Part shown: piece after piece, positions 60,442 through 64,000 of the stretch
How the letters are laid out: the number at the start of each line of letters is the position of its first letter
Numbering within the stretch: the first letter of the stretch is position 1
Origin: Paraburkholderia saeva
Lineage (GTDB): Bacteria > Pseudomonadota > Gammaproteobacteria > Burkholderiales > Burkholderiaceae
Length of the DNA stretch: 64,000 nt
Direction of reading: 5' to 3'
NCBI RefSeq assembly: GCF_907164555.1
Contig: NZ_CAJQZC010000016.1
Span: 41,660 to 105,659 of the forward strand
Made by a program: the position numbers and the translations under genes
Notes under the pieces: model-generated
Told to the model about the DNA's origin: nothing
The model's input: only the letters and a program-made list of their open reading frames with translations
Database searches by the model: none

Positions 60442-61233
60442 TCAGGCGGTGTGGTGGCTGGCGATTTCCAGAATGCTCTCCGCGTCGGCGCGTGCGTTGT
60501 CGAGCTGGACGAGACTCGCGTGACGCGCACCGAGCGCATCGCGGCTCTGGATCGCGGTGAGGATTGCCTTGTGGCGGGGCAGTGAGAGCGCGTGTGTGTC
60601 GGGATGCCGGCTTGTCAGCTTGATCGATTCCGATAGCGCAAGGGAAAGCATGTTGCCGATATAGGCCAGCAGATCGTTGTGCGTGGCGGCCATGATCGCG
60701 CGATGAAACTCGAGATCCGGGACCAGTAACGCGCTGGGGGTCTCGGCATTTTCCATCTGCGCGTAGGCGGACGCGATGCGCGCGAGGTCTTCGCCTGTCG
60801 CCGAGGTTGCGGCAAGCGCAGCGGCAGCGGGTTCGATGATGCGGCGCACTGTCAGCAGTGAACTGAAGAATTCGCCTTCCGGCACGCTGTTGATCGTCCA
60901 GTACAGCACATCGGGATCGAGCATGTGCCATTCCGCGCGCGGCTTGACGACGCTACCGACACGCGGCTTCGAGACAACCAGCCCTTTCGCAACGAGCACA
61001 CGTGTCGCTTCGCGCAACACGGGGCGGCTCACGCCATAGCGTTCGCACAACGTCGTTTCGGCGGGCAACCGCTGGCCTGGCTGCACCTTGCCGCCCACGA
61101 TATCCATGCCGAGGTCCTGCACGATGCGGCCATGCAGACTCTTGCCCTGCTGCAGATGACGATAGTCCATGGTTGGCAATTGCGCTTTTGGCTGGCCTGT
61201 TCCCGCGACGACCTGTACAGCGTTTGACGTCAT
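60442..61233 (-). CDS. GntR-family regulator, FadR/FCD subfamily
   Basis: A 263-residue regulator. The N-terminal winged helix: LGMDIVGGKVQPGQRLPAE, CERYGVSRPVLREATRVLVA, KGLVVSKPRVGSVV. The C-terminal FCD helical domain has RRIIEPAAAALAAT, DLEFHRAIMAATHN and HKAILTAIQSRD, with Asp and His metal-binding positions. The start at 61233 was chosen; an ATG at 61170 is also possible. It is convergent with the dehydratase; the two TAGT-N3-ACTA palindromes upstream of that gene are its likely operators. Confidence 0.9.
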   Translation of the reverse strand: MTSNAVQVVAGTGQPKAQLPTMDYRHLQQGKSLHGRIVQDLGMDIVGGKVQPGQRLPAETTLCERYGVSRPVLREATRVLVAKGLVVSKPRVGSVVKPRAEWHMLDPDVLYWTINSVPEGEFFSSLLTVRRIIEPAAAALAATSATGEDLARIASAYAQMENAETPSALLVPDLEFHRAIMAATHNDLLAYIGNMLSLALSESIKLTSRHPDTHALSLPRHKAILTAIQSRDALGARHASLVQLDNARADAESILEIASHHTA

Positions 61234-61374
61234 ATCCGACGCACGGTCGACGCGCTTCGGGGTCCGTTTCGCGAAGCTTCGTTGCACGATCAAGCATAGC
61301 ACGCGACTTTCGGGCCGGGCTTCGTCGCCATGCATGTGTGATGTCCAGCAATGGCACGAGACTGTGCGCGGGCG

Positions 61375-61746
61375 TTATCCGTGGTCGTCGTACTCGGAGT
61401 ATTTGCGGGCGTCGCCACGCACCTTGTCGGCGGGATATTTTGTGCGGTTGATCGCCATCTTTTCCAGCACGGCGGCGAAGAGATCGACGTCGAGCCTGTC
61501 TGCGAGACGCACGAGATACACGAGCACGTCCGCCATTTCATGACGGATGGCCGTGAGCTTCGCATCGCTCAACTCGCTTCTCTCGCCCGATACGAGCCAC
61601 TGGAATGGCTCCAGCAATTCGCTCGCCTCGACACTGAGCGCCGTCGCGAGATTCTTGGGTGTGTGGAATTTGTCCCAGTCGCGTTCGCTCACAAACTCGC
61701 GAATCAGTTCGCGCAGTTCCATCAGGTCATTGTGCATGTCGGCCAT
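61375..61746 (-). CDS. MazG-like nucleotide pyrophosphohydrolase
   Basis: A 123-residue all-alpha NTP pyrophosphatase. The metal site is spread over LSVEASELLEPFQW (ExxE) and IRHEMADVLVYLVRLAD (ExxD), as in dCTP/dUTP pyrophosphatases such as RS21-C6. It likely cleaves non-canonical or excess dNTPs in the cytoplasm. It is a free-standing gene. Confidence 0.9.
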   Translation of the reverse strand: MADMHNDLMELRELIREFVSERDWDKFHTPKNLATALSVEASELLEPFQWLVSGERSELSDAKLTAIRHEMADVLVYLVRLADRLDVDLFAAVLEKMAINRTKYPADKVRGDARKYSEYDDHG

Positions 61747-61839
61747 TTTTCACACTGCTTCCTGTTGCATGTCTGGAGTGGTCGCCCGTGCATGGCGACA
61801 CCGTCTTCAATGTTACAGCGAGTGCGTGTGATGCCGGTC

Positions 61840-62250
61840 TCAGCTGGTAACCGTGACTTCGCGGGTGGTCGCAGGAGAAACCAGTACAAGGCACAGCGCA
61901 CAAAGCAGGCTGCCGATGCAGGAAAGCGCAATGACCCAACCCATCGGCCAGGGCGTGCCGTCCGCGAAGATGCCGACCATTGCGGAGCCCACGATGCCCG
62001 TGCCGTACTGGATTGCACCGATCCATGCCGACACTGCGCCTGCACGTTCGGGATAACTCGACAGCGCGCCGGCAATCGAGTTGGCCACGATAAAGCCCGC
62101 GGCGGATACGAAGAGAAAGAGTGGAATCACGAGGCCCATGAGGCCGCCCAGCTGGTTCTCGCGTCGAACGCGAGCAGCATGCGAACGCCATCAAGACGCT
62201 CAGGATCGCGAGTATCCGCAGGCTGTGCACGTCGTCAACGCGAGGGCCGG
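61840..62250 (-). pseudogene. C-terminal remnant of a Bcr/CflA-type MFS transporter
   Basis: From 62139 the minus strand encodes the last three helices of a drug-resistance MFS protein (MGLVIPLFLFVSAAGFIVAN; GAVSAWIGAIQYGTGIVGSA; MGWVIALSCIGSLLCALCLV). Upstream, LRILAILSVLMAF in another frame is a preceding helix; one missing base near 62190 separates the frames. Nothing further of the ~400-residue protein is present. It is a pseudogene. Confidence 0.7.
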
Positions 62251-62482
62251 CGTCAATGGTTCTCGGGTGGTTCATTGGCACGGTGAAAATATCCTGCTGC
62301 GGGTGCGGATCAAATTGAGGCGGCCGGCACGAAGCATGTCGCGCCGGCCCGCGAAACGCACCCGGTAAATCAGCGATCGACGCGCTGCTGGATGTGCGCT
62401 GGATAGCTATCGCCGACCATCTTGATCTCCTGCAGGGCGGTTTCGATGGCGACGAGGGCGACATTCCACCCCCGTCGCCCGG
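62251..62482. other. Gap with no intact gene, possible C-terminal scrap
   Basis: Between the MFS remnant and the aldo/keto reductase no complete gene is seen. On the minus strand, 62370-62462 reads VAIETALQEIKMVGDSYPAH and ends at a stop; it looks like the tail of a helical protein whose 5' part is gone. Confidence 0.3.
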
Positions 62483-63487
62483 CTAGACCACCCGCCGTCC
62501 TTCGACCGGATAGCCCGGATCGGTGTAGCCAGGCGTCGACGCATGACCCGGCGTCACGAGGCTGTCGACGAGTTTTTCGTCGTCGGGGCCGAGTTGCAGC
62601 TTCAGCGCCTCGACGTAGCTGTCCCACTGCGCTTCAGTGCGCGGACCCGCGATCGTCGCGCTGATGAGCCGGTTTCTGAGCACCCAGGCGAGTGCGAACG
62701 CAATCGAGGTCGTGCCGCGCTGTACCGCGTGAGCGGCGATGGTTTGCGCGATCGAGAGCGATTCCGGGCGCCATTCCGTCTGCTGGATGCGCCGGTCGCC
62801 GCGACCTGCGCGCGAGTCCGCGGGAGGCGACGCGTCGGCCGCATATTTGCCGCTCAGCACACCGCGCGCGAGCGGGCTGTAAGACACGACGCCAAGGCCG
62901 TAATGCGAGGCCGCCGGCAACTGCTCGACTTCCGCGGTGCGATCGACGATGTTGTAGAGCGGCTCGCTCGCGACGGGCCGGTCGATGCCGAGCTGATCGG
63001 CGATGCGCGCGATTTCGGCGATACGCCAGCCCTTGAAGTTCGACACGCCGAAATAGCGGATCTTGCCCTGACGGATCAGATCGCCGACGGCGCGCACGCC
63101 TTCTTCGAGCGGCGCTTCGGTGAGCGCGCGGTGAAAGTACAGGATATCGATGTAGTCCGTACCAAGGCGCTTCAGGCTCGCTTCGACGGACTGGATGATC
63201 CACTTGCGCGATTGCCCGTGTTCATTGGGACCCTGCGATGTGGGATAGCCGAATTTCGTGGCGACGACCCAGTTGTCGCGCCGCTCGGCAATTGCGCGTC
63301 CGACGATTTCCTCGGAGCGGCCAGCGTGATAGACGTCGGCCGTATCGATGAAATTGACGCCCTGATCGTATGCCTTGTCGATGATGCGCTTCGATGTGAC
63401 CTCGTCGGTCTCGCCGCCGAACATCATCGCGCCGAGACACAGCGGCGAAACCTTGAGCGCACTGCGACCCAGATAGCGGTAATCCAT
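62483..63487 (-). CDS. Aldo/keto reductase
   Basis: A 334-residue NADPH-dependent oxidoreductase of the AKR family (YajO/Tas-like). LGRSALKVSPLCLGAMMFGG, NFIDTADVYHAGRSEEIVGR (Asp, Tyr of the tetrad), VVATKFGY (Lys), YIDILYFHRAL (His) and IRYFGVSNF are present. The substrate is unknown. It lies 71 bp after a carboxymuconolactone-decarboxylase family gene on the same strand; the two often occur together. Confidence 0.92.
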   Translation of the reverse strand: MDYRYLGRSALKVSPLCLGAMMFGGETDEVTSKRIIDKAYDQGVNFIDTADVYHAGRSEEIVGRAIAERRDNWVVATKFGYPTSQGPNEHGQSRKWIIQSVEASLKRLGTDYIDILYFHRALTEAPLEEGVRAVGDLIRQGKIRYFGVSNFKGWRIAEIARIADQLGIDRPVASEPLYNIVDRTAEVEQLPAASHYGLGVVSYSPLARGVLSGKYAADASPPADSRAGRGDRRIQQTEWRPESLSIAQTIAAHAVQRGTTSIAFALAWVLRNRLISATIAGPRTEAQWDSYVEALKLQLGPDDEKLVDSLVTPGHASTPGYTDPGYPVEGRRVV

Positions 63488-63558
63488 TCTTGATGCTCCA
63501 TGCAGGCTGTACCTGCGCCAGAAAGTGTTGCGGAAGTTCCCGGGTGGGCGCTGACGTC

Positions 63559-63885
63559 TCAGGCCGCGCGTTCTTCGAAAACGCGCCGCGCGATGCCGAG
63601 CGCAGTACTGGCCGTGGGCCAGCCCGAGTAAAACGCGAGGTGGGTGATCGTCTCGATCAGCTCGTCACGCGTGATGCCGTTATCGAGCGCACGCCCGAGG
63701 TGATAAGGCAGTTCGTTGGTGCGATAAAGCGCGACGAGGCTCGCGACGGTGACGAGGCTGCGCTCGCGCGGCGAAAGGCCGGGGCGCTGCCAGACGTCGT
63801 CGAAGAGGACCCGGTCGGTGTAATCCGCGAGCGCGGGTGCCAGATCGCCGAACGCAGTGCGCGCGACAGTGGATTGCTGCGTCAT
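63559..63885 (-). CDS. Carboxymuconolactone decarboxylase (AhpD-like) family protein
   Basis: A 108-residue helical protein. LFDDVWQRPGLSPRERSLVT, ALYRTNELPYHLGRALDNGI and LIETITHLAFYSGWPTASTA are the CMD family blocks. No Cys-xx-Cys pair is seen, so it is not a peroxidase of the AhpD type; the true PcaC role is also unproven. It precedes an aldo/keto reductase on the same strand. Confidence 0.88.
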   Translation of the reverse strand: MTQQSTVARTAFGDLAPALADYTDRVLFDDVWQRPGLSPRERSLVTVASLVALYRTNELPYHLGRALDNGITRDELIETITHLAFYSGWPTASTALGIARRVFEERAA

Positions 63886-63914
63886 GTCAGTTCATCTCCA
63901 GCACAGTTCGTGTT

Positions 63915-64000
63915 GCGGCGGGGGGCCCCCCCCACCCCCCGCCGGGGGGCGCCCCCGGGTGGGGAGGCGTAGACATAATAGTGTGGGGGGGGGGGGTGGA
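63915..64000. other. Low-complexity G/C runs, probable assembly artefact
   Basis: The end of the window is made of long G and C homopolymers (for example C runs at 63926-63940 and a G run at 63985-63996). This looks like unreliable sequence at a contig edge, not biology. Confidence 0.75.

Noticed and set aside
1..64000. CRISPR arrays, rRNA operons, intact tRNA genes, phage modules
   Set aside because: None seen on either strand; repeated elements found are regulatory-type, and the only tRNA-like stretch is degenerate.
63915..64000. Extreme G/C homopolymers as a possible structural DNA element
   Set aside because: They occur only at the window end and look like low-quality contig-edge sequence.

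Overview
The window is high-GC DNA from a Burkholderiales bacterium, most likely Paraburkholderia, Caballeronia or a close relative (inferred from gene content and protein resemblance, not from a search). Pointers are four small DUF4148-type or related exported proteins, two GlxA-type AraC regulators, many LysR regulators, a 1-Cys OhrR/Ohr pair, pobA, and an RcoM-cox cluster of the kind known from Paraburkholderia xenovorans. The left edge cuts an aldo/keto reductase gene. The last ~90 bases are G/C homopolymer runs that look like a poor-quality contig end.

Layout. 1-5.4 kb: aldo/keto reductase (partial), Tat-exported alpha/beta hydrolase, GlxA regulator, DapA-family aldolase, lipoprotein, rhodanese. 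5.5-8.6 kb: an organic-peroxide and thiol region with ohrR, ohr, small exported proteins and a thioredoxin-like protein. Five copies of an ATCG-N4-CGAT palindrome mark a probable OhrR regulon. 8.9-10.3 kb: a scar made of gene fragments (DsbA/FrnE, auxin-efflux carrier, enolase superfamily). 10.5-14.6 kb: FtrA-like regulator, MgtC, and three Hsp20 genes behind a sigma-32-like promoter and ROSE-like leader. 14.6-31.6 kb: two diguanylate cyclases, transporters, LysR regulators, a large secreted hydrolase, a BrkB-type membrane protein, quinone oxidoreductase, pobA plus a TIM-barrel partner.

31.8-39.1 kb holds a compact module: GFA-type protein, 40-residue ORF, OmpR-type response regulator and histidine kinase on the minus strand, and DipZ divergent from them. 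An ~87-bp element of tandem TGTATC/GAYACA boxes lies in the shared promoter. The same element occurs, in the same orientation, before a DUF4148 gene (38.7 kb) and before the distant thioredoxin-like gene (8.7 kb). This suggests an undescribed redox two-component regulon. 39.1-42.0 kb is a lower-GC scar with an IS630 remnant, a frameshifted IS6-type transposase, and an ORF that fuses a membrane protein to the C-terminal part of a porin.

42.0-45.5 kb: VOC protein, LysE and DedA proteins, old yellow enzyme and an ArsR regulator. 45.8-55.3 kb is a complete aerobic CO-oxidation locus: rcoM (heme PAS-LytTR CO sensor) divergent from coxM-coxS-coxL-coxG-coxD-coxE-coxF and a MocA-like cytidylyltransferase. 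CoxL carries the form I AYRCSFR active-site loop. 55.4-61.2 kb is a sugar-acid locus: a three-gene sugar ABC importer divergent from an IlvD/EDD pentonate dehydratase, with a GntR/FCD repressor and two TAGT-N3-ACTA operators between the divergent genes. The right end has a MazG-like pyrophosphohydrolase, a decayed MFS transporter, an aldo/keto reductase and a carboxymuconolactone-decarboxylase family protein.
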